A stretch of 12,996 nt of DNA, taken from contig JASIGD010000444.1 of NCBI GenBank assembly GCA_030045295.1, positions 1 through 12,996 of the forward strand, written 5' to 3'. This document shows positions 1 through 8,083 of this stretch, in pieces (position 1 is the first letter of the stretch; the number at the start of each line of letters is the position of its first letter). Source of the DNA: Streptosporangiaceae bacterium. Its GTDB lineage: Bacteria > Actinomycetota > Actinomycetes > Streptosporangiales > Streptosporangiaceae. A program made the position numbers and the translations under genes. The notes under the pieces are model-generated. The model was not told the origin of the DNA. It did not search any database and saw only the letters and a list, made by a program, of their open reading frames with translations.

Positions 1-15
1 CGCGCCGGCCCCGGC

Positions 16-1920
16 TTACGCGGCGAGGGCCGCGTAGCGCCCGTTGCCGGAGATCAGGCTGGCGTGATTGCCAGCCTCGATGATGTGCCCGTGGTCCAGG
101 ACGGCGATCTGGTCGGCGTTGCGCACGGTGGAGAGCCGGTGCGCGATCGTGATGGTGGTGCGGCCCTGAGCGAGGGTGTCGAACGCCTTCTGGACGGCGC
201 GCTCGGTCTCGGTGTCCAGGGCGCTGGTCGCCTCGTCCAGCACGAGGACCCGCGGGTCGCGCAGCAGGGTGCGGGCGATGGCCAGGCGCTGCTTCTCGCC
301 GCCGGAGAAACGGTGCCCGCGAGAGCCGACCATGGTGTCGTAGCCCTCGGGCAACCCGGCGATCAGGTCGTGGATCTGCGCGGCACGGGCCGCGTCCTCG
401 ATCTCGGCGTCGGTGGCCTCGGGCTTGGCGTAGCGCAGGTTCTCCCGGACGCTGGCGTGCAGGAGGTAGGTCTCCTGGCTGACCACGCCGACGATCGCGG
501 CCAGGTCGGCGAGCCGGATGTCGCGGATGTCGATGCCGTCGATACGGACACTGCCGCTGCTGGGGTCGTAGAGCCGGGCGATGAGCGAGGCGAGGGTGGT
601 CTTGCCCGATCCGGTCTCGCCGACCAGGGCCAGCGTGCTGCCGGCCGGGATGTCCAGGTTGACGCCTGAAACGGCGGGCCGGTCGGCGCCCGGGTAGGCG
701 AAGCTCACGTCCTCGACCCGGACGTGCCCGGTGACGCGGGCCGGGTCGATCTCGACCGGGTGGGCGGGGTCGTCGACCTCGACGGGCAGGTCGAGGTACT
801 CGAAGATCCGCGCGAACAGCGCGAGCGAGCTGATCACCGAGACGCCGGTGTTGAGCAGTCCGGTCACCGGCCTGAACAGGTTGTTCTGCAGGGTGGTGAA
901 GGCGATCAAGGTGCCGATGGTGATGGCGCCGGCGGCCACCGGCAGCCCCGCCGCCAGGTAGATGACCGCGGGGATCGCGGCGAAGATGATGCTCAGCGAG
1001 GCCATCCGCCAGCGTCCGGCCAGCTGAGAGGGCAGCTCCAGGTCGATCAGGCGGGCCGAGGAATCAGTGAACCGGCGGATCAGCGACGGCCCGGTGCCCA
1101 TGGTCTTGGCCAGCTGGACGCCGTTGATCGACAGGCCTTCCTCGATGGTCACGTTGAGGTCGGCCAGCTCGCGCTGCTGCTGGGTGGTGATGGCGCGGCG
1201 CATGCCGGCGACCTTACGGGTCAGGTAGACGGCTGGCGGCATGACGGCCAGCGAGATGAGGGAGAGCTGCCACGACAGGGCGACCATCGCGACCGCGGTG
1301 GCGACCACGGTGGTGAGGTTGGAGGCGATGGAGGTCGCGGTCGAGGTCACGACGGATTCCATGCCGCCGATGTCGTTCTGGATACGGGATTGGACCTCGC
1401 CGGTGCGGGTCCGGGTGAAGAACGCGACCGATTGCCGCTGCAGGTGGCTGAACACGCTGGTCCGCAGCCCGTGCATGACCTGCTGGCCGACCTTGGTGCT
1501 GATCCAGGTCTGGATCACCCCGAAGGCCGAGGTGACGGCGGCCACCGCGATCATGCCGACCACCAGCCAGGCCAGCAGCCGCACGTTCCTCTCCGGCAGG
1601 GCGGTATCGATGACGGCGCGCAGCAGGAACGGTGAGGCCAGCCCGACGACGGAGGAGGCGGCGATAATGGCCGTGACGATGGCCAGCGGCCAGCGGTAGG
1701 GGGCAAAAAGACGGCCGATGCGGCGTATCGACACCTCGCGTGCCTGTGCCTTCTCGGCGGCGGTAACGGTACTCGGGCCATGACCGCGGCCCGTGCGGTT
1801 GATGTCTCGATTGGTCTGTGTTGACTCCAAGAAGGTGCTCGATTCTGTCAGAGGGCAGGCTCGCGCGGGGGCGGGCCTGGAAGCAATTGCTGAGGTAACC
1901 TCAATATGAGGGTATAACAA
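16..1920 (-). CDS. ABC transporter, fused permease/ATPase (exporter half-transporter)
   Basis: Exporter-type half-transporter expected to work as a membrane dimer, pumping a lipophilic compound or drug out of the cell. Residue numbers use the longest frame (634 codons). A membrane domain covers about residues 73-360 with several long hydrophobic stretches. The nucleotide-binding domain follows, with Walker A GETGSGKTT (434-442), Q-loop VVSQE, signature FSGGEKQR (SGG at 539-541), Walker B VLVLDEATSALD (catalytic Glu563) and switch His594 in IAHRLS. All catalytic elements are intact. The first ~60 residues are polar and not typical of the family. The frame's first start is a TTG at 1920, and its codons 6-10 lie in a palindrome that looks like an operator. 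The true start is therefore probably internal, for example TTG at 1830 or GTG at 1734; neither has a convincing Shine-Dalgarno. It is divergent from a MarR regulator 22 bp away, which suggests MarR-controlled efflux. The substrate is unknown. Confidence 0.93.
   Translation of the reverse strand: MLYPHIEVTSAIASRPAPARACPLTESSTFLESTQTNRDINRTGRGHGPSTVTAAEKAQAREVSIRRIGRLFAPYRWPLAIVTAIIAASSVVGLASPFLLRAVIDTALPERNVRLLAWLVVGMIAVAAVTSAFGVIQTWISTKVGQQVMHGLRTSVFSHLQRQSVAFFTRTRTGEVQSRIQNDIGGMESVVTSTATSIASNLTTVVATAVAMVALSWQLSLISLAVMPPAVYLTRKVAGMRRAITTQQQRELADLNVTIEEGLSINGVQLAKTMGTGPSLIRRFTDSSARLIDLELPSQLAGRWRMASLSIIFAAIPAVIYLAAGLPVAAGAITIGTLIAFTTLQNNLFRPVTGLLNTGVSVISSLALFARIFEYLDLPVEVDDPAHPVEIDPARVTGHVRVEDVSFAYPGADRPAVSGVNLDIPAGSTLALVGETGSGKTTLASLIARLYDPSSGSVRIDGIDIRDIRLADLAAIVGVVSQETYLLHASVRENLRYAKPEATDAEIEDAARAAQIHDLIAGLPEGYDTMVGSRGHRFSGGEKQRLAIARTLLRDPRVLVLDEATSALDTETERAVQKAFDTLAQGRTTITIAHRLSTVRNADQIAVLDHGHIIEAGNHASLISGNGRYAALAA
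1891..1903. promoter_or_regulatory. Perfect 13-bp inverted repeat, candidate MarR operator
   Basis: TGAGGTAACCTCA is a perfect inverted repeat around a central A. It sits in an AT-rich island (about 1883-1942) between the divergent exporter and MarR genes. A related half-site, TGAGGGTATAAC, follows at 1907-1918. MarR proteins usually bind such palindromes in the divergent promoter they control. That this MarR binds here is inference from position and symmetry. Confidence 0.55.
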
Positions 1921-1930
1921 TAAATTCTGG

Positions 1931-1936
1931 TACTAT
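1931..1936 (+). promoter_or_regulatory. -10 box for a leaderless marR-like transcript
   Basis: TACTAT matches the actinobacterial TAnnnT -10 pattern and ends six bases before the GTG at 1943. Transcription would therefore begin at or next to the start codon. No Shine-Dalgarno sequence precedes the GTG, which supports leaderless translation, common in actinobacteria. No clear -35 element is visible. Confidence 0.55.
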
Positions 1937-1942
1937 ATTCCG

Positions 1943-2392
1943 GTGAGCCAGGATCTCGATCTGACCGGCGGCGCGGGCGAGGCAGCGGGCGACGAGACGT
2001 TGCCCGAGGCCTTCTGGTCGGTCGCGCGGCAGCTGCGGGAGACGTCCCGGGAGGCCCTCGCTCCCTGGGACCTCACCCCTTCCTACCTGCGGGCCCTGCG
2101 CGTGCTCCGGCGCCACGGGGTGATGCGCCTGTCGGAGCTGTCGGAGCGCCTGCGCATCGCGCCGCGCTCGACCACGGAGGTGGTCGACGCCCTCCAGTCC
2201 CGGGGCCTGGTCGAGCGGCGGCCCGATCCCGCCGACCGTCGGGCCACCCTGGTCGAGGTGACCGAGCATGGTGCCAGCGTCCTGGACGCGATCCGCGCGG
2301 CCCGCGGGACCGAGGCCGAGCGGGTCTTCGGCCGGCTCAGCCAGGCGGACCGCGCCGACCTGGTCCGCATTCTCCGCCAGCTCCGGGACTGA
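1943..2392 (+). CDS. MarR-family transcriptional regulator
   Basis: A 149-residue protein of normal MarR length, expected to bind DNA as a dimer through a winged helix-turn-helix and to release it on binding a small ligand. The N-terminal helix (about 22-40) leads into the winged-helix domain: a helix around LRALRVLRRHG, the recognition region LRIAPRSTTEVVDALQSRG, then the wing DPADRRATLVEVTEHG, which carries the family DxRD/R-type Asp-Arg-Arg pattern. The last 40 residues form the C-terminal dimerisation helices. The GTG start is chosen because the -10 box at 1931 puts the transcript start on it. The gene is divergent from the ABC exporter, so it most likely controls that gene and itself. 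The regulator ends 29 bp from the convergent mutase gene. Confidence 0.92.
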   Translation: MSQDLDLTGGAGEAAGDETLPEAFWSVARQLRETSREALAPWDLTPSYLRALRVLRRHGVMRLSELSERLRIAPRSTTEVVDALQSRGLVERRPDPADRRATLVEVTEHGASVLDAIRAARGTEAERVFGRLSQADRADLVRILRQLRD

Positions 2393-2421
2393 TCAGCTCC
2401 CGGCCGGGCGTTGACCGGGCA

Positions 2422-3207
2422 TCAGGTCTCTCGCGTCGCCAGCCGTCCATCCGGGAGGTCGGCGGTGTCCACGTCGTCGAGTGAGGTGACCACGAGATCG
2501 GCGCCGGCCGCGGCCAGCAGGTCGGCGTCGTCGGCTCGCGCGATGCCGAGCGCGGCCATGCCGCCGGCCTTCGCGGCTTGCACGCCCGCCGACGCGTCCT
2601 CGATCACCATCGCGTAGCGGGGTTCGACGCCGAGCTCATGCGCGGCGGTCAGGAAGATCTCGGGGTCCGGCTTGCCGCGGGCGAAATCGCGTCCGGAGAC
2701 GTCGGCGTCGAAGTAATCCAGCAGGACGAGTCCGGGTTTTATCGTCGCTGAGGAGATCCCGTTCTGCTGCGCGAACGTGTCGAGCCGGATCTGCCGCAGG
2801 AACAGCTTCGCGTTCTTCGACGACGACGCGTCCGCGATGCGCAGCCCGGCGTCCTTGGTCGCGATGACGAACCGCAGCGCGTCCGGATAAGCGGTGAAAT
2901 CACCGGCCTCGATCAGGGATACGACCATCTCCTGCTTACGCTGCGCGTACTCCGCGACGCGCTTTTCGGCGTCGGGCACGTGGAAGTAGTCGAGGGCGGC
3001 GCGGGCGCCTTCCATCCGCGGCTTGCCGGACACGTACTGCTGGTAGACGTGCGGGGTGAAAGCATCAGGCGACCACGTTGTCTGGCCGCGGATGTCACGC
3101 CAGCCGGACTCCATCAGCTCGCGCAGCGACTCGCGCCAGGCCTTTTCGTGCGGTGAGTCGACCAGGACCCCGTCGACGTCGAATATTGCTCCTTCAAACT
3201 TCGGCAT
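2422..3207 (-). CDS. pgmB: Beta-phosphoglucomutase-like HAD-superfamily protein
   Basis: Cytosolic HAD enzyme expected to convert beta-glucose-1-phosphate to glucose-6-phosphate through an Asp-phosphate intermediate. Motif I is FDVDGVLVDS with nucleophile Asp10 and acid/base Asp12. Motif II is Ser128 in ASSSKN, motif III Lys179 in GKPDPEIF, and motif IV Glu203-Asp204 in VIEDASAG. The helical cap (about 18-100) carries SGKPRMEGAR, a stretch of the type that binds the sugar phosphate in this family. At 261 residues it is longer than a minimal beta-phosphoglucomutase; the extra length lies in a segment around 145-175. ATG at 3207 follows AGAGG with good spacing, 12 bp after the stop of the GH65 gene. 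The pairing resembles Mycobacterium tuberculosis Rv3400-Rv3401. A generic sugar phosphatase is the main alternative, but the GH65 neighbour argues for the mutase. Confidence 0.85.
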   Translation of the reverse strand: MPKFEGAIFDVDGVLVDSPHEKAWRESLRELMESGWRDIRGQTTWSPDAFTPHVYQQYVSGKPRMEGARAALDYFHVPDAEKRVAEYAQRKQEMVVSLIEAGDFTAYPDALRFVIATKDAGLRIADASSSKNAKLFLRQIRLDTFAQQNGISSATIKPGLVLLDYFDADVSGRDFARGKPDPEIFLTAAHELGVEPRYAMVIEDASAGVQAAKAGGMAALGIARADDADLLAAAGADLVVTSLDDVDTADLPDGRLATRET

Positions 3208-3219
3208 GCGGGCCTCTTT

Positions 3220-5727
3220 TCAATCCTGGGCAGGACGCACGGTGGTCGCGGGGTTCTTGGTGAGCTCGAAGGTGGTCCGGTCACCCGGGCGCAGCTCACG
3301 AACATCATCGCGGACTCCGGCCTTGACCGGACGGCTCACCGCCTCGGGGTGGGCCGCCAGCGTCAGGCGATCGGCGGTGAGCGTCACCTGGATCGGGGTT
3401 CCGCGGTACTGCATCGAGAACGACAGGCTGTCGAGGCGGCTCGGGAGCCGGGGATCGAAGTGCAGGGCACCGTCGTAGACACGGGCGCCCGCGTAATTGC
3501 GCTGCATGAGGTCGAGCGTCCCGGACATGACACCCATGTGGATGCCTTCCTTCGTGGTACCGCCCTGAATGTCATCGGCATCGCTGTGCAGCGCGACCAG
3601 GAACCGGTCCCACGAGCTCTCGGGGTCGACGGTGGCAAGTACCCCGGCGTGGGTGACAAAGCTCAACGTCGAGCCGTGGGACGTGCGCTGGTCGTAGTAT
3701 TCCACGTTCTGGGTCAGCGTGTCGGCCCGGTAGTCATACCCGAGCCGTCCGAAGATCTCCCGTAGCTCCTCCTGCCGGAACAGGAAGAACAGCATCACCA
3801 CGTCGGCCTGCTTGGTGACCTTATAGCGGTTGGGGTCCTTCCCCTCCGCGCGCAGGATCCGGTCGAGCCGCTGGATGTTGCCGTACTTCGCCCGATACGC
3901 GTCCCAGTCCAGCTCCTCCAGGTCCTCGTACCCCTCGAACTGGCTGATGATCCCTTCGCCGAAGAACGGGACGAACATCCGGCGGCTCATGTCCCGCCAC
4001 ACGGCAAGCTCCTCGTCGCCGAGGCCCAGCCGCATGCGCAGCGCCTCCGCGCGGCTAGCGGGGAGCAGCGGCAGCAGCCGGCTGGCAAGGTCGCAGAGCC
4101 AGGCCACCATGACGTTGGTGTAGGCGTTGTTGCGCAACCCGCCCTGCCGCGCATCCGGGTACTTGTCGTGGAATTCGTCCGGGCCCATCACGCCGTGGAT
4201 CTCGTAGCGCTCGCGCTCGGGATTGAAGTGCGCGATCGACGCCCAGAAGCGGGTGATCTCCAGCATCATCTCCGCGCCGTAGTCGCGCAGGAACGCCTGA
4301 TCGCGCGTGGTCTGGAAGTAGTGCCAGATGTTGTAGAAGATCGCCGCGTTGACGTGCCGCTGGTTGCGGCTGAGGTCGGGCTCCCACTGCCCGGAAACCG
4401 GGTTGAGGTGGACCAGCTGGGTCTCCTCGACCCCCTCGCTCCCGCTCTGCCACGGGAACATCGCGCCCCGGAACCCCGCCTCGTGGGCCGCCGCGCGGGC
4501 CTCGCCCATCCGGCGGTAGCGGTACATCAGCAGCCCGCGGGTAACCTCGGGCAGCCGCACGTTGAAGAACGGGAACGCGTAGATCTCGTCCCAGAACACG
4601 TGCCCGCGATACGCTTCGCCGTTGAGGCCGCGGGCGGGCATCCCGGCGTCGAGGTCGGCGGTATGACGGGAACAGACCTGAAGGACGTGCGCGATGTGCA
4701 GTCGCAGCAGACGTTGCACGCTCTCGTCTCCCGCCACCCGCATGTCGCACACCTGCCACAGTTCGTCCCACGCCGCGGTGTGGCGTTCGAACGCGCGGGC
4801 GAGATCGGCGTGCCGGGCGGCCGACCTGGCCGCCCGGATCAGGGTGTCGCTGACCGCCGGATCCCGTGACGTGTAGAACGCCACCATCTTCTCCACCCGC
4901 GTCGCCTCGCCTTGGCGCACGTCGAAGGCCAGGACCTGCTGGATATAGTCTTCCATCTGGTAAAGCCGCCGCTCGACCTGGAGTGACTGATCACCGGCAA
5001 ACACGCGCGTGCGCGCGGCGTAGCTGATGTACAGGTTCGATTGCCGGGTCTCGGTCTTCAGCGCAACGACCTCGGGCCCGAACGTCCGCGGGGAAACGGG
5101 GCTCAGGTGACGGCCTTCCAGCTCCCGGTAGCGGGCGACGCCGGCATTGGTCACCCGGCCGTCGATCGCCGTAATGACCTCGACCCGCCCGGACCAGTTC
5201 TCCGGGACAAGCGTCCACTCGATCGCGGCGTGATGCGGGTCGCCCATGTCCACGAAGCGGCGGCTGTGCAGCGTCGTTTCCCTGCCGCTGAGATCGCGGA
5301 AACGAAGGTGGCGGACGACGGTCGCGTACCGGATGTCCAGTTCGTGGCGGTAATGGAGCAGGTCCACGTCGGCCAGCCGGATCGCGTCCCCGCCCTCGAT
5401 GCGCAGCTGGAGGACCAGCCAGTTCGGCATGTTGACCAGATCCTCGTTAAGCACAGGCACTCCGCTGAGGATCGTCGTCTCGCGGTTGTAACCGCCGTGC
5501 ACGTAAGTGCCGGGATAGTGCACGCCGTCGGCGTCTTCCCACTCGGCCGCGCCGCGTGTACACAGGTAGCCGTTGCCCGTCGAGGTCAGCGCTTCGCGAA
5601 GCCCCTCAGCCGCAGGGTCAAAGCCGTCATACGCGAGCAAGAAATCGTCCACTGCCCTCACCTCTGGCACCGCAGTACGCCGAAGGTCTACCCACTCCAC
5701 CTTGTCCGCACCATTACGCCAGGGCAA
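3220..5727 (-). CDS. Glycoside hydrolase family 65 phosphorylase-like protein (trehalose/maltose type)
   Basis: GH65 enzymes split alpha-glucosides, mostly by inverting phosphorolysis to beta-glucose-1-phosphate. The 835-residue protein has the full GH65 layout. An N-terminal beta-sandwich domain (about 20-290) is followed by an (alpha/alpha)6 barrel with GHVFWDEIYAFPFF and FPWQSGSEG, which line the substrate pocket. The general acid is probably Glu518 in GVMGPDEFHD. A phosphate-loop type motif, RTSHGSTLS, has His684 and Ser686-Thr687. A small C-terminal beta domain closes the protein. The phosphate loop and the adjacent mutase favour a phosphorylase over a hydrolase; trehalose, maltose, kojibiose or nigerose specificity cannot be told. 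The start is TTG at 5727, seven bases after AGGTGG (5735-5740). A GTG at 5700 is an alternative start, and an out-of-frame ATG (5731) with only five codons competes for the same site. The gene begins 15 bp after the ligase stop, so co-transcription is likely. Confidence 0.9.
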   Translation of the reverse strand: MPWRNGADKVEWVDLRRTAVPEVRAVDDFLLAYDGFDPAAEGLREALTSTGNGYLCTRGAAEWEDADGVHYPGTYVHGGYNRETTILSGVPVLNEDLVNMPNWLVLQLRIEGGDAIRLADVDLLHYRHELDIRYATVVRHLRFRDLSGRETTLHSRRFVDMGDPHHAAIEWTLVPENWSGRVEVITAIDGRVTNAGVARYRELEGRHLSPVSPRTFGPEVVALKTETRQSNLYISYAARTRVFAGDQSLQVERRLYQMEDYIQQVLAFDVRQGEATRVEKMVAFYTSRDPAVSDTLIRAARSAARHADLARAFERHTAAWDELWQVCDMRVAGDESVQRLLRLHIAHVLQVCSRHTADLDAGMPARGLNGEAYRGHVFWDEIYAFPFFNVRLPEVTRGLLMYRYRRMGEARAAAHEAGFRGAMFPWQSGSEGVEETQLVHLNPVSGQWEPDLSRNQRHVNAAIFYNIWHYFQTTRDQAFLRDYGAEMMLEITRFWASIAHFNPERERYEIHGVMGPDEFHDKYPDARQGGLRNNAYTNVMVAWLCDLASRLLPLLPASRAEALRMRLGLGDEELAVWRDMSRRMFVPFFGEGIISQFEGYEDLEELDWDAYRAKYGNIQRLDRILRAEGKDPNRYKVTKQADVVMLFFLFRQEELREIFGRLGYDYRADTLTQNVEYYDQRTSHGSTLSFVTHAGVLATVDPESSWDRFLVALHSDADDIQGGTTKEGIHMGVMSGTLDLMQRNYAGARVYDGALHFDPRLPSRLDSLSFSMQYRGTPIQVTLTADRLTLAAHPEAVSRPVKAGVRDDVRELRPGDRTTFELTKNPATTVRPAQD

Positions 5728-5734
5728 ACATCCG

Positions 5735-5740
5735 CCACCT
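5735..5740 (-). promoter_or_regulatory. Shine-Dalgarno deciding the TTG start of the GH65 gene
   Basis: On the minus strand this reads AGGTGG, seven bases before the TTG at 5727. It lies just after the TAA of the acyl-CoA ligase (5745-5743). No in-frame ATG lies near. The ATG at 5731 closer to the motif opens only a five-codon frame ending in TAA. Confidence 0.55.
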
Positions 5741-5742
5741 GT

Positions 5743-7326
5743 TTAGGTAAGGGCACTGCGGACGATCTTGCCGAGGTGATTACGGGGCAGCGCCGCGAGC
5801 CGAAACACCTGCTTGGGACACTTGTACCCGGCCAGCTTCGTGCGCGCGTACGTGATGAGCGCGGCCTCGTCGAATCGGTGCCCGTCTCGCATCACCACCC
5901 AGGCCGTGACCTGCTCGCCCCACCGGTCGTGCGGGACACCCGCCACCGCGGCTTCGGCTACCGATGGGTGTCCCTCGAGCGCGATCTCCACCTCGCGCGG
6001 GTAGACGTTGAGCCCTCCGGTGATGATCATTTCCTTGGACCTGCCGCGGATCCTCAGGTGCCCGGTGACCGGGTCCACGGCCCCGATGTCACCGGTGCGG
6101 AACCACCCGTCGGCGGTGAAGGCAGCCTCAGTGGCGGCGGGGTCCCGCCAGTAGCCTGCGAATACCTGCGGCCCGCGGAGCTGGATCTCGCCGTCGGCGC
6201 CGAAGTCCGGCTCGCCGCCCGGGCCAGCCGGTGGCTCGCGACCTGAGCCAGGCTCCGCCCCGCCGCTGGCGGCCCGGATCCTGGCGAGTACGCCGGGCAG
6301 CGGCACCCCCACGGTGTCACCGCGGGGATCACCGAGGGGATTGGAGATGTTGAGTCCGGTCTCGGTCGTGCCGTACCTGATCAGCGGCACGCGCCCAGCC
6401 GCCGTCGCCAGCCGTTCGGCCAGCGCCGGGTTCAGCGGAGCCGAGCCGCATACGGCCAGCCGCAGGCTGCGGAGGCCGGGAGCGGCCGCGGCCGGCGAAT
6501 CCATCAGGGCCTGGTAGATCGTGGGTACCGCGAACAGCACGGTGCCGCGAGCCCGTTCGATCGCCCGCGACAGGTCGCCTGGCGTGAACCGGGACCTGAC
6601 GTGTACCGTGCCGCCCGCGACCAGCGCCGCGTGCACGCCCCCGAGCCCATGCTGGTGATACAGCGGCAGCGCGTGCACCAGGACGTCATCCCGGCTCCAG
6701 CGCCAGGCCGCCATGGCCGAGCGGATCGAGACCGCCAGCCGGCGATGGGTCAGCGGCACGCCCTTGGGCTTGCCGGTCGTGCCCGAGGTGTACGCGAGCA
6801 GCGCCGTGTCCTGCGGGCGGATCTGGATTCCGGTGGCCCGGCCCGCGCCGTCGGGCAGCTCTCGGACGTCGACGGTCGGCGGCGCGCTGGGCAGCCCCGC
6901 CAGCAGGCGGGCCGGCTCGCGGTCGGCGAACGCCAGCACCGTCCCCGAGTCGGCGACCAGGTGCCCGAGTTCCGCCGACGTGTAACCAGGGTTGGCGAGC
7001 ACGACCACGGCTCCGGCCCGCAGGGCGCCCAGGTAACAGCGGACGAAGCCGACGCTGGAGGCGGCCGCGAACAGCACCCGGTCACCGGGCCGCACCCGGC
7101 GGGCCAGCCAGCCCGCCACCCTGGCCGCCGCGTCGTCCAGCTCGGCGTGGGTAACCGGCTCGCCGTCGACGGTGATCGCGACCCGGCCACCTGCCGCGGC
7201 CGCCGACGCGGCGGCCAGGGCCGGGATCGTGTCATCGCCCAGTCCAGCGGCGAACGACCCCGCGTCGGCCACCTCGGGCAGATGCTGCCGCCAGCCCGCC
7301 GCGCTCCAGTCCTCATAACCGCTCAT
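5743..7326 (-). CDS. AMP-forming acyl-CoA synthetase, malonyl-CoA synthetase/FadD-like
   Basis: Adenylate-forming ligase that activates a carboxylic acid to its CoA thioester using ATP. The 527 residues hold all core motifs: P-loop TSGTTGKPKG (180-189), LPLYHQHGL (220-228), YGTTETG (318-324), hinge region TGDIG (411-415) to GRSKEMIITGG (428-438), and catalytic Lys520 in PRNHLGKIVRS. The stretch YGTTETGLNISNP followed by TVGVPLPGV resembles MatB-type malonyl-CoA synthetases, but furoyl-, benzoyl- or short-chain acyl-CoA ligases also fit. A Gly/Pro/Glu-rich insert at about 353-377 sits between the adenylate-binding motif and the hinge; it looks like a surface linker. ATG at 7326 overlaps the upstream crotonase gene by 14 bp without a clear Shine-Dalgarno, suggesting translational coupling. 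The neighbours imply it activates the acid used by the crotonase and perhaps by the divergent Mo-hydroxylase. Confidence 0.9.
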   Translation of the reverse strand: MSGYEDWSAAGWRQHLPEVADAGSFAAGLGDDTIPALAAASAAAAGGRVAITVDGEPVTHAELDDAAARVAGWLARRVRPGDRVLFAAASSVGFVRCYLGALRAGAVVVLANPGYTSAELGHLVADSGTVLAFADREPARLLAGLPSAPPTVDVRELPDGAGRATGIQIRPQDTALLAYTSGTTGKPKGVPLTHRRLAVSIRSAMAAWRWSRDDVLVHALPLYHQHGLGGVHAALVAGGTVHVRSRFTPGDLSRAIERARGTVLFAVPTIYQALMDSPAAAAPGLRSLRLAVCGSAPLNPALAERLATAAGRVPLIRYGTTETGLNISNPLGDPRGDTVGVPLPGVLARIRAASGGAEPGSGREPPAGPGGEPDFGADGEIQLRGPQVFAGYWRDPAATEAAFTADGWFRTGDIGAVDPVTGHLRIRGRSKEMIITGGLNVYPREVEIALEGHPSVAEAAVAGVPHDRWGEQVTAWVVMRDGHRFDEAALITYARTKLAGYKCPKQVFRLAALPRNHLGKIVRSALT

Positions 7327-8047
7327 CGGCCGGCGGCTTCGATCCGGTCACCCGCGCCCAGGCCGACCGGTTGACCTCGCGTTCGGCGCGCAAGCGGTCG
7401 AGCAGTCCTCCGGCCGCCATCACCGCCTTGACTCCAGCGCCGACCCCTTGCCCTCCTTGGATCCCTTGGGCCCGGCGGGCCGCCAGGCCCGCCGCGAGCT
7501 GCTCGGCGGCCTGATCCGGGTCACCCTCCACGCAGTTCACGAGCCCGAGGGCGGCTGCTTCGGCGGCCTCCACCCAGCGGCCGGTCAACACCAGGTCCAT
7601 GGCCGCGCCGCGGCCAACCAGGTCGGGCAGCAGCCAGGCGCCCACCGCCAGGTCCGGGCCGGGCGGCCCGATCCAGCGTAGCCGCGCGCCCGGGCCGGCG
7701 ATCCGCACGTCGGACGCCGCGGCCAGCTGCGCGCCGCCGCCGACCGCCGCCCCGGTTACCACGGCGATGACCGGTCCCGGCCGGGTGATCATGGTTTCGC
7801 AGCAGTCGTAGATCAGGTCGGAAATCACGGCGCGTTCGGCATCGGAGATGGTCAGGTCGGCCCCGGCGCAGAACACCCGCGGGTCGGTGCTGCCGAGCAG
7901 CACGGGCGCCTCGGGTTCGGCCCTGACCGCGTCCCGCACGGCGAGCGTCAGGCTCACGTCGAGCGCGTTGCGCCGTTCCGGCCGGGCCAGGCGCAGCCAG
8001 CGGTAGCCGGCCGGGCTACGGGTGACCATCAGCTGAGGATGCGTCAT
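7313..8047 (-). CDS. Crotonase-fold protein (enoyl-CoA hydratase/isomerase family), atypical active site
   Basis: Crotonase-fold proteins act on acyl-CoA thioesters as hydratases, isomerases, hydrolases or C-C lyases. Here 244 residues run from ATG 8047, which has GGGAG about six bases upstream. The frame stays open to an ATG at 8170, but that would translate a tandem repeat and a palindrome, so I reject it. The oxyanion-hole segments are FCAGADL (59-65) and GAAVGGGAQLA (99-109). The two glutamates of true hydratases appear absent: Gln107 occupies the GGGxE position, and the second site falls in WIGPPGPD (125-132) with no Glu. It is therefore probably not a simple hydratase; a CoA hydrolase or ring-opening role is possible. 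The gene is first in the minus-strand operon and overlaps the ligase gene by 14 bp. Confidence 0.85.
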   Translation of the reverse strand: MTHPQLMVTRSPAGYRWLRLARPERRNALDVSLTLAVRDAVRAEPEAPVLLGSTDPRVFCAGADLTISDAERAVISDLIYDCCETMITRPGPVIAVVTGAAVGGGAQLAAASDVRIAGPGARLRWIGPPGPDLAVGAWLLPDLVGRGAAMDLVLTGRWVEAAEAAALGLVNCVEGDPDQAAEQLAAGLAARRAQGIQGGQGVGAGVKAVMAAGGLLDRLRAEREVNRSAWARVTGSKPPADERL

Positions 8048-8073
8048 GCGAAGCTCCCGAAACGTCTGAAATA

Positions 8074-8083
8074 TGGTATACCA
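8074..8083. promoter_or_regulatory. TGGTATACCA palindrome, candidate GntR/FadR-type operator
   Basis: TGGTATACCA is a perfect 10-bp palindrome flanked by AT-rich bases (ATA on the left, AAT on the right). GntR regulators of the FadR subfamily typically recognise TnGTnnACnA-like sites, which this matches. It overlaps the likely -10 boxes of both operons, so one regulator could control both together. No GntR gene lies in the window, so the binding protein would be encoded elsewhere. The family assignment rests on motif resemblance only. Confidence 0.55.

Noticed and set aside
724..1635. 303-codon plus-strand frame opposite the exporter
   Set aside because: It is a composition-driven shadow, rich in Gly, Asp, Arg and Gln, with no family motif.
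2393..2421. Bidirectional terminator between the MarR and mutase genes
   Set aside because: The 29-bp gap has a CCCGGCCGGG palindrome (2399-2408) but no loop and no T-run. It is too weak to call.
5041..6246. 401-codon plus-strand frame across the GH65/ligase junction
   Set aside because: It lies antisense to two clear genes, has no recognisable motif, and matches third-position GC bias of the real strand.
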